15,436 nt of DNA from UBA6544 sp049601975 (GTDB lineage Bacteria; Pseudomonadota; Alphaproteobacteria; UBA8366): the NCBI GenBank assembly GCA_049601975.1, contig JBMYRC010000107.1:1-15436 (forward strand), read 5' to 3'. The notes under the pieces were generated by a model. That model ran no database searches. It had not been told where the DNA came from and was given only the letters and a program-made list of their open reading frames with translations. A program made the translations under genes and the position numbers. Position 1 is the stretch's first letter. Each line of letters opens with the position of its first letter. Below are positions 1-6,442 of the stretch, in pieces.

Positions 1-10
1 CGTTAGATAT

Positions 11-517
11 TCAGATTGGATAACTCGCGGCCGCACCGCGACGGTACATGGCGACAGTCGGCCGCGTGTCACCGGCGGGTTGATAATAGATGTCGATCTC
101 CGCGACGGCATCTTGCCAGGCGCGAGCGTCCGCTTCCTTTGTGACTTCCAGCGCATCGATACCGCAGCGCCGCATGAAATCGAACTGATCTCGCAGAATG
201 TTACCTCTCGCCCGCAGTTCACCGCGATATCCGTACCGTTCGCGCAGCAAACGTGCCTGTGAGTAAGGACGGCCGTCGGTAAAACTATCGAATTGAAGGC
301 AAATCACCGAAAATCGGTGCAGGTCGTCCGCCACGTTGGCTGGCTCCACCCCCGCATCGAACTGGAGCCCGAGCGGCATATTGCATGCGGCCAGCGATGC
401 TCGATCCCGGTGCCATCGTGTGACACTTACAATGATGGGTCCGGAGGGCAGCGTGTCATCGTCATTCAGATGCTGCCATGTGTCATTTGACGTTTGTCCA
501 TCTTTAAGCAGTACCAT
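11..517 (-). CDS. DUF934 family protein, sulfite reductase-associated
   Basis: This 168-residue cytoplasmic protein resembles the DUF934 family, which is regularly found beside cysI or sulfate-assimilation genes in proteobacteria. Its biochemical role is not established. The sequence shows no signal peptide, membrane segment or metal-binding cysteine cluster. Family-like segments are an early LQFDAGVEP, a central FDSFTDGRPYSQARLL around residue 60-75, then a YRGELRARG and FMRRCGID segment. The reading frame is open for 100 codons further upstream, but that part is the antisense of cysI. The start at 517 is fixed by a textbook AAGGAGG six bases upstream and leaves a 14-bp overlap with the end of cysI, so the two are translationally coupled. 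I infer an accessory or regulatory role for sulfite reductase from context alone. It is the last gene of the operon visible here; its stop lies 10 bases from the window edge. Confidence 0.85.
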   Translation of the reverse strand: MVLLKDGQTSNDTWQHLNDDDTLPSGPIIVSVTRWHRDRASLAACNMPLGLQFDAGVEPANVADDLHRFSVICLQFDSFTDGRPYSQARLLRERYGYRGELRARGNILRDQFDFMRRCGIDALEVTKEADARAWQDAVAEIDIYYQPAGDTRPTVAMYRRGAAASYPI

Positions 518-2159
518 AGAGAGCCTCCTTGAAAGGCGCCTCGCCGAGACGGTTGTAAGTTTCGATGAACCGCTCCCCGCTGTGACGCTCGTTGAGATAG
601 GTATCGACGACCGTTTCAACCGCATTGACGATATCCGCGCTCGAGAACGCTGGCCCGACGATCTTGCCGATACTGGTATCGCTCTCCGGATTACCGCCGA
701 GGGTGATCTGGTAGTATTCTTCGCCTTTCCGGTCGACGCCGAGAATACCGATATGGCCCACATGATGATGTCCGCAGGCGTTGATGCAGCCGGAAATCTT
801 GACCGCCAATTCGCCAATATCGTGCTGCCGCTCTAGAGCGGCGAAGCGCTCGCTGATGCGTTGCGAAATTGGAATTGAGCGCGCATTCGCCAAGCTGCAG
901 AAGTCGAGACCCGGACAGGCGATGATGTCAGTGACGAGGCCGATATTTCCCGTCGCAAGTTCCGCATCCGCTAACAAACCCCAAATTTCATAAAGGTCGG
1001 CTTGGCGGATATGGGGCAAGACAAGGTTCTGCGTGTGACTCACGCGAATGTCGCCGAATCCGAACCGCTCCGCGATATCCGCAACGCTATCCATTTGTGC
1101 CGCGGTGGCATCTCCCGGCACACCGCCGATCGGCTTGAGCGATATATTGACGATTGCATATCCGGGCGACCGATGGGGTACTACGTTTCGTTGCGCCCAA
1201 AGATCGAAGGCGCGGTCTTTCGCACGCAGTTCGGCGAGCAGTGGCTCGTCTCCCTCAAACGCCTCGAAAGCGGGTGCGGCGAAGTAATCCCCAATGCGGG
1301 CAATGTCAGCCGCGGGCAGACGCAATGCGCCGTCGCGGATGTCGTGCCACTCACGTTCGACCGCATCGGTGAAAGCATCTAATCCCAGTTCGTGAACTAG
1401 TATCTTGATGCGGGCTTTGAATTTGTTATCGCGCCTTCCGAAACGATTATAGACGCGCAGGATTGCCTCTGCATAAGACAGCAAATCTTTCTTGGGAAGG
1501 AAACCGCGGATTGTCTTGCCGATCATTGGGGTGCGGCCTTGGCCTCCACCGACGATGACTTCGAAGCCGACGGTCCCTGCCGCATCGCGTTTCAAAACCA
1601 AGCCGATGTCGTGGACCCGGACCGCGGCTCTGTCCTGCGGTGAGCCGCTGATAGCGAACTTGAATTTTCGCGGCAGGAAGGAAAATTCCGGATGCAGCGT
1701 TGACCATTGCCGCATGATTTCCGCATAGATGCGCGGGTCTTCAATCTCATCCCCTGCCGCTCCGGCGTAATGATCGGCGGTGATGTTCCGAATAACGTTG
1801 CCACTGGTTTGAATGGCGTGCATCTCGACCTCGGCGAGTTCGGCCAATATATCCGGTGTTTCCTCCAACTTCGGCCAATTGAATTGTATGTTTTGACGTG
1901 TGGTGAAGTGGCCGTAACCCCGATCGTACCGCCGCGCGATTTCCGCGAGCCGCCGCATCTGTATTGACGAGAGCGTGCCGTACGGGATAGCGACCCGCAG
2001 CATATATGCATGCAGTTGTAAGTAGAGGCCGTTCATGAGCCGTAGTGGGCGAAATTCCTCCTCGCTGAGATCGCCGGTCAAGCGGCGCTCCACTTGTCCG
2101 CGGAATTGTTGGACCCGCTCTTGGACCAATGCATGGTCGAATTCGTCATAGCGATACAT
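504..2159 (-). CDS. cysI: Sulfite reductase hemoprotein (sirohaem, 4Fe-4S)
   Basis: This 551-residue protein is a nitrite/sulfite reductase hemoprotein that reduces sulfite to sulfide with six electrons for cysteine synthesis. The C-terminal half carries the four cysteines for the 4Fe-4S cluster and sirohaem in the family arrangement: CPGLDFC (C415, C421) and CINAC (C458, C462), the latter followed by GHHHVGHIG. The N-terminal part has the usual parachute-like repeat with IPYGTLSSIQMRRLAEIA and FTTRQNIQFNW. Length is normal for a single-polypeptide hemoprotein. The frame stays open 29 codons upstream, but MYRYDEF at 2159 is preferred because GAGGAG sits seven bases before it. It overlaps the DUF2849 gene by 14 bp upstream and the DUF934 gene by 14 bp downstream. 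No cysJ flavoprotein is in the window; I infer a ferredoxin-type donor. A nitrite reductase is less likely given the cysG/DUF934 context. Confidence 0.95.
   Translation of the reverse strand: MYRYDEFDHALVQERVQQFRGQVERRLTGDLSEEEFRPLRLMNGLYLQLHAYMLRVAIPYGTLSSIQMRRLAEIARRYDRGYGHFTTRQNIQFNWPKLEETPDILAELAEVEMHAIQTSGNVIRNITADHYAGAAGDEIEDPRIYAEIMRQWSTLHPEFSFLPRKFKFAISGSPQDRAAVRVHDIGLVLKRDAAGTVGFEVIVGGGQGRTPMIGKTIRGFLPKKDLLSYAEAILRVYNRFGRRDNKFKARIKILVHELGLDAFTDAVEREWHDIRDGALRLPAADIARIGDYFAAPAFEAFEGDEPLLAELRAKDRAFDLWAQRNVVPHRSPGYAIVNISLKPIGGVPGDATAAQMDSVADIAERFGFGDIRVSHTQNLVLPHIRQADLYEIWGLLADAELATGNIGLVTDIIACPGLDFCSLANARSIPISQRISERFAALERQHDIGELAVKISGCINACGHHHVGHIGILGVDRKGEEYYQITLGGNPESDTSIGKIVGPAFSSADIVNAVETVVDTYLNERHSGERFIETYNRLGEAPFKEALYGTA
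524..530 (-). promoter_or_regulatory. Strong Shine-Dalgarno for the DUF934 gene
   Basis: The minus strand reads AAGGAGG with six bases before the ATG at 517. It lies inside the end of cysI. It decides the start of the DUF934 gene against the longer open frame reaching 817. Confidence 0.8.
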
Positions 2160-2445
2160 TTGATGTCTCCTCGCTGATTTGTGTTTCGACGCTGGGTCCG
2201 TTGACGCGCAGCCATTCTCGGTAACGGGTCGGATAGGGCCGGTCATCGCGAAATTCGGCGTCGATTAGATAGGGTCCGACGACAAGGCTTGATGATGTTT
2301 CCAACATCAGCTTTAGAGCGGTTTCCTCGTCGACCGTCGATGCGGTTCGGGCGTTTTCAATCTCGCCGATCCAATGACCGGTAGTGGATAGAAAGACGAC
2401 CAATCCATCCGTCAGTCGGTTCGCTGTTGCGATTTTTACAGACAT
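2146..2445 (-). CDS. DUF2849 family protein
   Basis: This 99-residue soluble protein matches the pattern of DUF2849, a small alphaproteobacterial family encoded between cysG and cysI. Its function is unknown. The N-terminal segment MSVKIATANRLTDGLVVFLS and the middle WIGEIENARTA, then a VVGPYLIDAEF stretch, look like a small beta-rich fold. No catalytic motif, cysteine or signal peptide is visible. The start at 2445 has AAGGAAG a few bases upstream. It follows cysG by 11 bp and overlaps the cysI start by 14 bp, so it is almost certainly co-transcribed and coupled with cysI. From position I infer a role in sulfite reductase assembly, cofactor loading or electron delivery. The sequence does not show which. 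Confidence 0.85.
   Translation of the reverse strand: MSVKIATANRLTDGLVVFLSTTGHWIGEIENARTASTVDEETALKLMLETSSSLVVGPYLIDAEFRDDRPYPTRYREWLRVNGPSVETQISEETSNVSL
2167..2172 (-). promoter_or_regulatory. Shine-Dalgarno that fixes the cysI start
   Basis: The minus strand reads GAGGAG with seven bases before the ATG at 2159, inside the DUF2849 gene. It supports a 551-residue CysI rather than the 29-codon longer open frame. Confidence 0.7.
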
Positions 2446-2456
2446 GTCTTCTTCCT

Positions 2457-3857
2457 TTATCCGGTGGCGGCCAAACTGGACGCCACCTCAATGGAGTGTT
2501 CGTTTGAGAGTTCGGCGACGGCCCCGATCACCACGACTGCCGGTCCGGTTACTGTTTCGTTGTGTAGAACGTCCGCTACGTCAGCCAATGAAGACCGCAA
2601 TACGCGCTGCTCGGGCCTCGTACCGTTCTCGATGACAGCGACCGATGTGCTTCCCGGCAATCCCCCATCGATCAGCCGCGTTGAAATTTCACGGGCGGTT
2701 GACACCCCCATATACAGCGCAAGCGTTTGTTCGCCGTCCGCAAATTGCCGCCAATCGATGTTCGGCAGGCTGTTTGTGGCCTGGCCGGTCACGAAGGTGA
2801 CGGCGGACGAGGTTCCGCGATGCGTCAGGGGGATGCCCGCGGCGGCGGCGCAACCGCTGGCGGCAGTAATACCTGGGACGATTTCGACGAAGATGCCGCG
2901 TCGACGTAAGTATTCCTGCTCCTCACCGCCCCTACCGAAGATGAATGGATCGCCACCTTTCAGTCGTACGACGCGTTGTCCGAGCTGGGCGCGTTCCGCC
3001 AGAAGAGCATTGATGGCATCTTGGCCCATGCCGTGATTGGCGGGTTGCTTGCCCGCGAAGATCAGTTCCGCGTCTCGCCGCGCGCGATCTAGAATCGACG
3101 GGCCGATAAGCCGGTCGTAGACGATTACGTCAGCTTCCTGCAGGCATCGAGCCGCCTTTAGCGTCAATGAATCCGGATCGCCAGGCCCCGCGCCGACAAT
3201 CGCAACCGTGCCCTGGTGTTTTGGTACCGGACGATTGAGCAGGGCCATGGTTTCCCTTGCCGCGACTGTTTCGTCGCCGGCCAGCACTTTCTCGGCAATG
3301 GCGGAGGAAAAGAACTCCTCCCAGAAATGGCGGCGCGCCTCGATCCGCGTAAATACGGAGGCGACGGATTCTCGAAATCCGGCGGCGAAACGGGCTAATT
3401 GTCCCAGATTGGCGGGCAGCAGGATCTCGATTTGAGCACGAATGCGACGGGCAAGGAGGGGGGCGGTCCCGTCAGTCGAAATTCCGACCAAGATGGGGGA
3501 TCGATCAACTAAAGCTGGAAGATTGAAGCTTGAGAGTTCTGGTTTGTCTGGAACGTTGACGGGTATATTGCGTATCTGTGCGGCTGTTGCGATCTCTCTG
3601 TCGATATCGTCGCGGCCAGTGGCAGCGAATATAATGCCGACACCGTCAAGGTCGTCCGGTCGATACTCCCTTAGAGCCAGTGTTACCGCCCCGCTCGTAG
3701 CCAAAGCACGGATTTCGGGCCTTACAGTGGGCGCGACGACGATCAGCTTCACGGTGGTTTTGAGAAGTAATCGAGCCTTTCGCAAGGCGAGGTCACCGCC
3801 CCCAACAATCAAAGCTTTCTGGTCGGCGAGGTTCAAACTAATGAGAAGAGTGTTCAT
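2457..3857 (-). CDS. cysG: Sirohaem synthase, bifunctional or trifunctional CysG
   Basis: This 466-residue fusion makes sirohaem from uroporphyrinogen III. The N-terminal half (about 1-210) is the precorrin-2 dehydrogenase/ferrochelatase module. It has the NAD-binding VGGGDLALRKARLLL near residue 18 and NVPD with Asp104, which matches in position the catalytic Asp104 of Salmonella CysG. The GISTDGTAPLLARR segment follows. The C-terminal half (about 216-466) is the SAM-dependent uroporphyrinogen III methyltransferase, with VAIVGAGPGDPDSLTLKA, KGGDPFIFGRGGEE and PGITAASGCAAAAGIPLTHR. Length is the usual one for CysG fusions. The start at 3857 is preferred over an upstream extension of 25 codons that has no family counterpart; GGAACG lies about nine bases before it. 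It is the first gene of the minus-strand sulfite reductase operon, so its product feeds the sirohaem demand of CysI directly. Confidence 0.96.
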   Translation of the reverse strand: MNTLLISLNLADQKALIVGGGDLALRKARLLLKTTVKLIVVAPTVRPEIRALATSGAVTLALREYRPDDLDGVGIIFAATGRDDIDREIATAAQIRNIPVNVPDKPELSSFNLPALVDRSPILVGISTDGTAPLLARRIRAQIEILLPANLGQLARFAAGFRESVASVFTRIEARRHFWEEFFSSAIAEKVLAGDETVAARETMALLNRPVPKHQGTVAIVGAGPGDPDSLTLKAARCLQEADVIVYDRLIGPSILDRARRDAELIFAGKQPANHGMGQDAINALLAERAQLGQRVVRLKGGDPFIFGRGGEEQEYLRRRGIFVEIVPGITAASGCAAAAGIPLTHRGTSSAVTFVTGQATNSLPNIDWRQFADGEQTLALYMGVSTAREISTRLIDGGLPGSTSVAVIENGTRPEQRVLRSSLADVADVLHNETVTGPAVVVIGAVAELSNEHSIEVASSLAATG

Positions 3858-3961
3858 GCGTCGTCGTTCCAAATTGGGGGTGCATCGGAATTCGTGAATG
3901 TAGAATAAGCATCGATTACCACGCGGGGACAAATAAAAAACACGAATGTAATGTTAAATAA

Positions 3962-3991
3962 ATATAATACATAAATAAAAATGTATTATAT
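3962..3991. promoter_or_regulatory. Perfect inverted repeat with two opposed TATAAT boxes
   Basis: Between the divergent cysG and ctaA genes lies ATATAATACAT (3962-3972), the 8-bp spacer AAATAAAA, and ATGTATTATAT (3981-3991), which is an exact reverse complement of the left arm. Each arm contains a consensus TATAAT: plus strand at 3963-3968 (toward ctaA) and minus strand at 3990-3985 (toward cysG). Predicted starts, near 3975 and 3978, would be almost superimposed. No good TTGACA lies at the right spacing for either, which suits activated or regulated promoters. An imperfect third copy, AATGTAATGTT, begins at 3945. The repeat is a candidate operator. I cannot name the regulator: a LysR-type or Rrf2-type sulfur regulator would fit the context but no consensus is matched. 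Confidence 0.6.
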
Positions 3992-4042
3992 GCGTTAATT
4001 TGGCTAGTGGTGGCCTGCGCGGTACCGAGCTAATGTCACGGC

Positions 4043-5086
4043 ATGACGGAGAAACGAGATTCAATAACGGAGAATCCGCGCGCATTGATTATCTGGCTGG
4101 TGTCTTGCGCTACGATGGTTGCCGCCATGATGCTCATCGGTGCGGTCACGCGGTTAACTGAATCCGGTCTTTCGATGGTGGAATGGCGACCGCTGATCGG
4201 CGCGTTGCCGCCATTGTCGACGCCGGAATGGGAACGCATCTTCGACCTTTATCGGAAAACCTCCGAATACCGGTTGGAGAATGCCGGCATGTCGCTGTCC
4301 GAATTCAAAACCATATTCTGGTGGGAATTCATCCATCGGCTTTGGGGCCGTCTGATCGGCGTCGCATTCGGCGTGCCGCTGATTTGGTACTGGTGGCGTG
4401 GATATATTCCGCGCCGGTTACAGCTGCATTTGATTGCATTGTTCGTGCTGGGCGGTGCGCAAGGGATCATCGGCTGGTGGATGGTTAAAAGTGGTTTTGT
4501 CGACCGTCATGATGTGAGCCAGTACCGATTAACCGTCCACCTCTCCATGGCGTTTTTAATTCTGGGATACATGCTGTGGCTGGTCGCCGACCTTGCGACA
4601 GGGACAATTGCCGGGCGGCGCCCGCCCGATTGGTTGCGCCATTCATTGAGCACGGTATTGATCGCGGTTTTCGTGACGGTAATGTCGGGTGGCCTCGTCG
4701 CCGGTCTTGGGGCCGGATTCGACTATAATACTTGGCCGTTGATCGCAGGGGCTTGGGTACCGAGTGATGTGTTCGGCACGATCCCCTTCTGGAGTGCTGC
4801 GTTCGAGGATATTCTGACCGTTCAATTCGATCATCGGATGCTCGCCTATGCGACCGTCACAGGTGTGTTGTGTACCTGCGGCCTCGGATATCGAGTGGCC
4901 CAATCAAGATGGCAGAAGCTGATTCTGATATTGTTCGCGGGATTAGCCTTTATGCAATTTTTACTGGGGATAGCGACCCTATTGAGTGTCGTAGCCATTC
5001 CCCTCGCGGTTATGCATCAGGCCGGGGCGATCTTATTATTTTCGGCCGCAATCCTAGCTCGCCAAGCATTCCACCACGATGGATAG
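4043..5086 (+). CDS. ctaA: Haem A synthase, COX15/CtaA type 2
   Basis: This 347-residue inner-membrane protein oxidises the C8 methyl of haem O to the formyl group of haem A for aa3-type cytochrome oxidase. Eight hydrophobic segments are visible, in two similar four-helix halves. The four conserved haem-ligand histidines are present: H98 in EFIHRLWGR, H166 in LTVHLSMA, H264 in FDHRMLAY and H325 in VMHQAGA. The GAVTRLTESGLSMVEWRP segment after the first helix and the FDYNTWPLI segment are family hallmarks. It lacks the extracellular cysteine pair of Bacillus-type enzymes, consistent with the alphaproteobacterial/mitochondrial type. The start at 4043 gives the usual short cytoplasmic N-terminus but has no clear Shine-Dalgarno. 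It stands alone: a regulatory region lies upstream and a gene-free stretch downstream. Confidence 0.95.
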   Translation: MTEKRDSITENPRALIIWLVSCATMVAAMMLIGAVTRLTESGLSMVEWRPLIGALPPLSTPEWERIFDLYRKTSEYRLENAGMSLSEFKTIFWWEFIHRLWGRLIGVAFGVPLIWYWWRGYIPRRLQLHLIALFVLGGAQGIIGWWMVKSGFVDRHDVSQYRLTVHLSMAFLILGYMLWLVADLATGTIAGRRPPDWLRHSLSTVLIAVFVTVMSGGLVAGLGAGFDYNTWPLIAGAWVPSDVFGTIPFWSAAFEDILTVQFDHRMLAYATVTGVLCTCGLGYRVAQSRWQKLILILFAGLAFMQFLLGIATLLSVVAIPLAVMHQAGAILLFSAAILARQAFHHDG

Positions 5087-5160
5087 TGATAGGCGTTCCC
5101 TGAATCGATCCATCTAACTATATCGCGCAATAATGTTTCGAAGATTTTCGGTGTATGAAC

Positions 5161-5177
5161 GATTGTTATAAACAATC
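5161..5177. repeat. Short perfect inverted repeat
   Basis: GATTGTT, ATA, AACAATC form a perfect 7-bp-arm palindrome 75 bp after ctaA. No T-run follows on either strand, so it is not a convincing intrinsic terminator. It could be an operator for the small RNA downstream or a weak mRNA 3' hairpin. Confidence 0.4.
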
Positions 5178-5193
5178 TATGGGAATGAAAACA

Positions 5194-5207
5194 AAATTTT
5201 AAAATTT
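5194..5207. repeat. 14-bp AT-only palindrome
   Basis: AAATTTTAAAATTT reads the same on both strands and lies about 125 bp before the predicted 5' end of the small RNA. In such AT-rich DNA it may be chance, or a curved or nucleoid-protein-binding segment. Apart from this, the 5161 palindrome and the small RNA gene, I see nothing else in the 5087-5330 part of the gene-free stretch. Confidence 0.3.
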
Positions 5208-5295
5208 ATGAATTCTGCACTGCAAAATTAATAATAACGCCGAATGGGAGCTTAAGTTCCGAAAACCAGTGGATTAATTATTGAAATCAGAAAGC

Positions 5296-5325
5296 TTCAC
5301 ACATATATTGTGCAGTGCAGCATAT
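5296..5325 (+). promoter_or_regulatory. Weak candidate promoter of the small RNA
   Basis: TTCACA (5296-5301) and GCATAT (5320-5325) are separated by 18 bp and would place the transcript start near 5331-5333. That is just where the closing stem of the predicted RNA begins. The boxes match the consensus only partly. Confidence 0.35.
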
Positions 5326-5330
5326 GGTTT

Positions 5331-5429
5331 GCCCAGGTATGTTGTCGCAGCGGTCGGCTTTGCCGCCTATGCGATTTATTGGGCGTTTCCTCCCTAGACT
5401 TGGGCCGCGCATGTCGCGGCCCCTTTTTT
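5331..5429 (+). ncRNA. Small RNA gene, alpha-r8/MmgR-like (anti-SD type)
   Basis: No protein gene occupies this strand, yet it shows a complete small-RNA layout. A first domain is closed by GCCCA (5331-5335) pairing with TGGGC (5380-5384). Inside it, TCGCA (5345-5349) pairs with TGCGA (5370-5374) around a GC-rich hairpin near 5355-5365. Then comes the unpaired 10-mer TTTCCTCCCT (5386-5395), followed by an 8-bp terminator hairpin and a T-run. As I recall it, this 10-mer between two hairpins is the signature of the alpha-r8 family, whose Sinorhizobium member MmgR limits polyhydroxybutyrate and phasin accumulation. CCTCCC can pair with Shine-Dalgarno sequences, so translational repression in trans is the likely mode. 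The 5' end is inferred from pairing and may be off by 10-20 bases. Family membership is from memory and needs a covariance-model search. Confidence 0.78.
5402..5429 (+). terminator. Strong intrinsic terminator of the small RNA
   Basis: GGGCCGCG (5402-5409), loop CATGT, CGCGGCCC (5415-5422), then C and six T. The stem is perfect and the T-run is only on the plus strand. It therefore ends rightward transcription and does not serve the minus-strand lipoprotein gene, whose stop is 12 bp to the right. It lies over 300 bp from ctaA, which argues for a separate transcript. Confidence 0.9.
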
Positions 5430-5440
5430 GTCTGAAGGTA

Positions 5441-5917
5441 TCAGGTGTTAACCGTCTGCCATCCGCCGCTCTCGATGCGGCAAGCTGCTTCCTCAATTTT
5501 CTGCGTTTCGTCTTCAATGTTAATTGTAGCGACGTAGGAGCGGCAGTTTTTCCCGTCGTTACTGATATAATCGCGGACAGGCGTAAAAGTTCCCCAGGCG
5601 CCCTTTCCTTTTTCGCCCCATGCAATCGACTGCCCTTGTTCGGCTTCGTCGAGTGCCTTGAAGGCCGTGCTATCGAGTTTCTCGCGGTCATGCGGCAACA
5701 GTCGATCGGAAAGATAATAGCCGACGGCGGCGCCACCGACGCCCACCAAGCTGGCGGCGACGAACTTGTCGGTAAATTCCCCGCCGACGCCGAAATATGC
5801 CATCACGCCGCCGGCCCCCATTCCAAACAAGGTGGCAAGGGCTCGCTTATTGTCGCGGTCGCCCATTTCACAGCTGGCGATGCCGAGCGCCAAGATAAGA
5901 ATCGCAATACGTTTCAT
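5441..5917 (-). CDS. Lipoprotein, RT0821/17-kDa surface antigen-like
   Basis: This 158-residue protein is an exported lipoprotein. MKRIAILILALGIASC gives a short charged start, a hydrophobic core and a lipobox (GIAS then Cys). A glycine-rich segment follows (TLFGMGAGGVMAYFGVGG and VGVGGAAVGYYLSD), like the glycine-zipper part of rickettsial 17-kDa antigen relatives. The C-terminal domain SIAWGEKGKGAWGTFTPVRDY, then NCRSY, and finally ACR with GGW, matches the surface-antigen pattern with its two cysteines. Function is unknown; members are outer-membrane or periplasmic lipoproteins. A GTG three codons earlier is possible, but GGAG eight bases before the ATG at 5917 favours this start. It is transcribed alone, divergent from another lipoprotein gene. 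Confidence 0.85.
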   Translation of the reverse strand: MKRIAILILALGIASCEMGDRDNKRALATLFGMGAGGVMAYFGVGGEFTDKFVAASLVGVGGAAVGYYLSDRLLPHDREKLDSTAFKALDEAEQGQSIAWGEKGKGAWGTFTPVRDYISNDGKNCRSYVATINIEDETQKIEEAACRIESGGWQTVNT

Positions 5918-5963
5918 CGTCCACACTCCATTAACGTAAAATTAGCGCGCAAAATTTCGGCCA

Positions 5964-6004
5964 GTTATACGTTTTGAACGGGTCGCAATGGCAAAAAATA
6001 GTAT
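5964..6004. promoter_or_regulatory. Candidate back-to-back promoters of two lipoprotein genes
   Basis: The 99-bp gap between the divergent lipoprotein genes contains weak promoter-like pairs on both strands. On plus, TTGAAC (5974-5979) is 19 bp from TAGTAT (5999-6004). On minus, TTGCCA (5994-5989) is 19 bp from TATAAC (5969-5964). The long spacers make both uncertain. If the plus one is used, the mRNA of the next gene would have almost no leader before the ATG at 6017. Confidence 0.3.
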
Positions 6005-6016
6005 AACATACGGTTA

Positions 6017-6367
6017 ATGCAAAGAATTTCATTAAAAACGTTGTTCCGGATGAATGCGTCACCTGTTCGGGTTTTGCCAGTAATCGTCGTTTTCTGCCTC
6101 GTCAGTTGTGCGGGAACGACGAGTTGGGAGAATAGGAATATTGATCAATCCCTATGGTCACGGGATCAATCTCACTGCCGCCGCGATTCAGAAAAACGTG
6201 CGGGTGTCGAACAAGAGAGAGAATTAGGCCGGTCCGGGACTATCGGCCGCCAGGGCAGTTATCGGAATGAAATGATACGTTACGATTCGTCGCGTTATGC
6301 GCTGCAACTATATGAAGCGTGTTTGCGCGCTCGGGGGTATCAAAAAGTTGAAAGTGATCGTCGGTAA
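6017..6367 (+). CDS. Small lipoprotein of unknown function
   Basis: I do not recognise a named family. The 116-residue product has a lipoprotein signal: an Arg, the hydrophobic core VLPVIVVFCLVS, then the lipobox Cys followed by AGTTS. The mature part of about 85 residues is strongly charged and hydrophilic (RDQSHCRRDSEKRAG, EQERELGRSG). It has a Cys near its N-terminal third and ends with YALQLYEACLRARGYQKV. This Cys...CLxxRGY pattern recurs in small alphaproteobacterial lipoproteins and may form a disulfide. Two starts are possible: ATG at 6017 (18-residue n-region) or ATG at 6050, which gives a more typical 20-residue signal peptide. Neither has a clear Shine-Dalgarno. It is 75 bp upstream of msbA in the same direction and could be co-transcribed with the lipid A genes. 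Confidence 0.7.
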   Translation: MQRISLKTLFRMNASPVRVLPVIVVFCLVSCAGTTSWENRNIDQSLWSRDQSHCRRDSEKRAGVEQERELGRSGTIGRQGSYRNEMIRYDSSRYALQLYEACLRARGYQKVESDRR

Positions 6368-6442
6368 TACCATTCCGGCCGAAACTGGCGAGCGGAGAAG
6401 CGGCGTGATATACGTCCGGCAACATCGGAGATTTTAAGAATT

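Noticed and set aside
518..817. A 100-codon N-terminal extension of the DUF934 frame into cysI
   Set aside because: The extension is the out-of-frame reading of cysI, is Ser/Arg-rich and low in complexity, and the AAGGAGG at 524-530 marks the true start at 517.
336..836. A 166-codon plus-strand open frame
   Set aside because: It is antisense to the DUF934 gene and cysI, both clearly recognised; its product resembles nothing I know.
2464..3036. A 190-codon plus-strand open frame opposite cysG
   Set aside because: It is the shadow of the conserved methyltransferase half of CysG and has no recognisable domain.
3858..3932. A 25-codon longer CysG N-terminus
   Set aside because: The family starts at about MNTLLISLNL, and Asp104 then falls at the family position; the extension lies in the regulatory leader.
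5402..5429. The hairpin as a terminator of ctaA or of the minus-strand lipoprotein gene
   Set aside because: It lies over 300 bp beyond ctaA, and its T-run is on the plus strand only, so it cannot end minus-strand transcription efficiently.
5315..5977. A 220-codon plus-strand open frame crossing the small RNA
   Set aside because: It runs through the small RNA, its terminator and the antisense of the lipoprotein gene, which has a proper lipobox, ribosome-binding site and family pattern.
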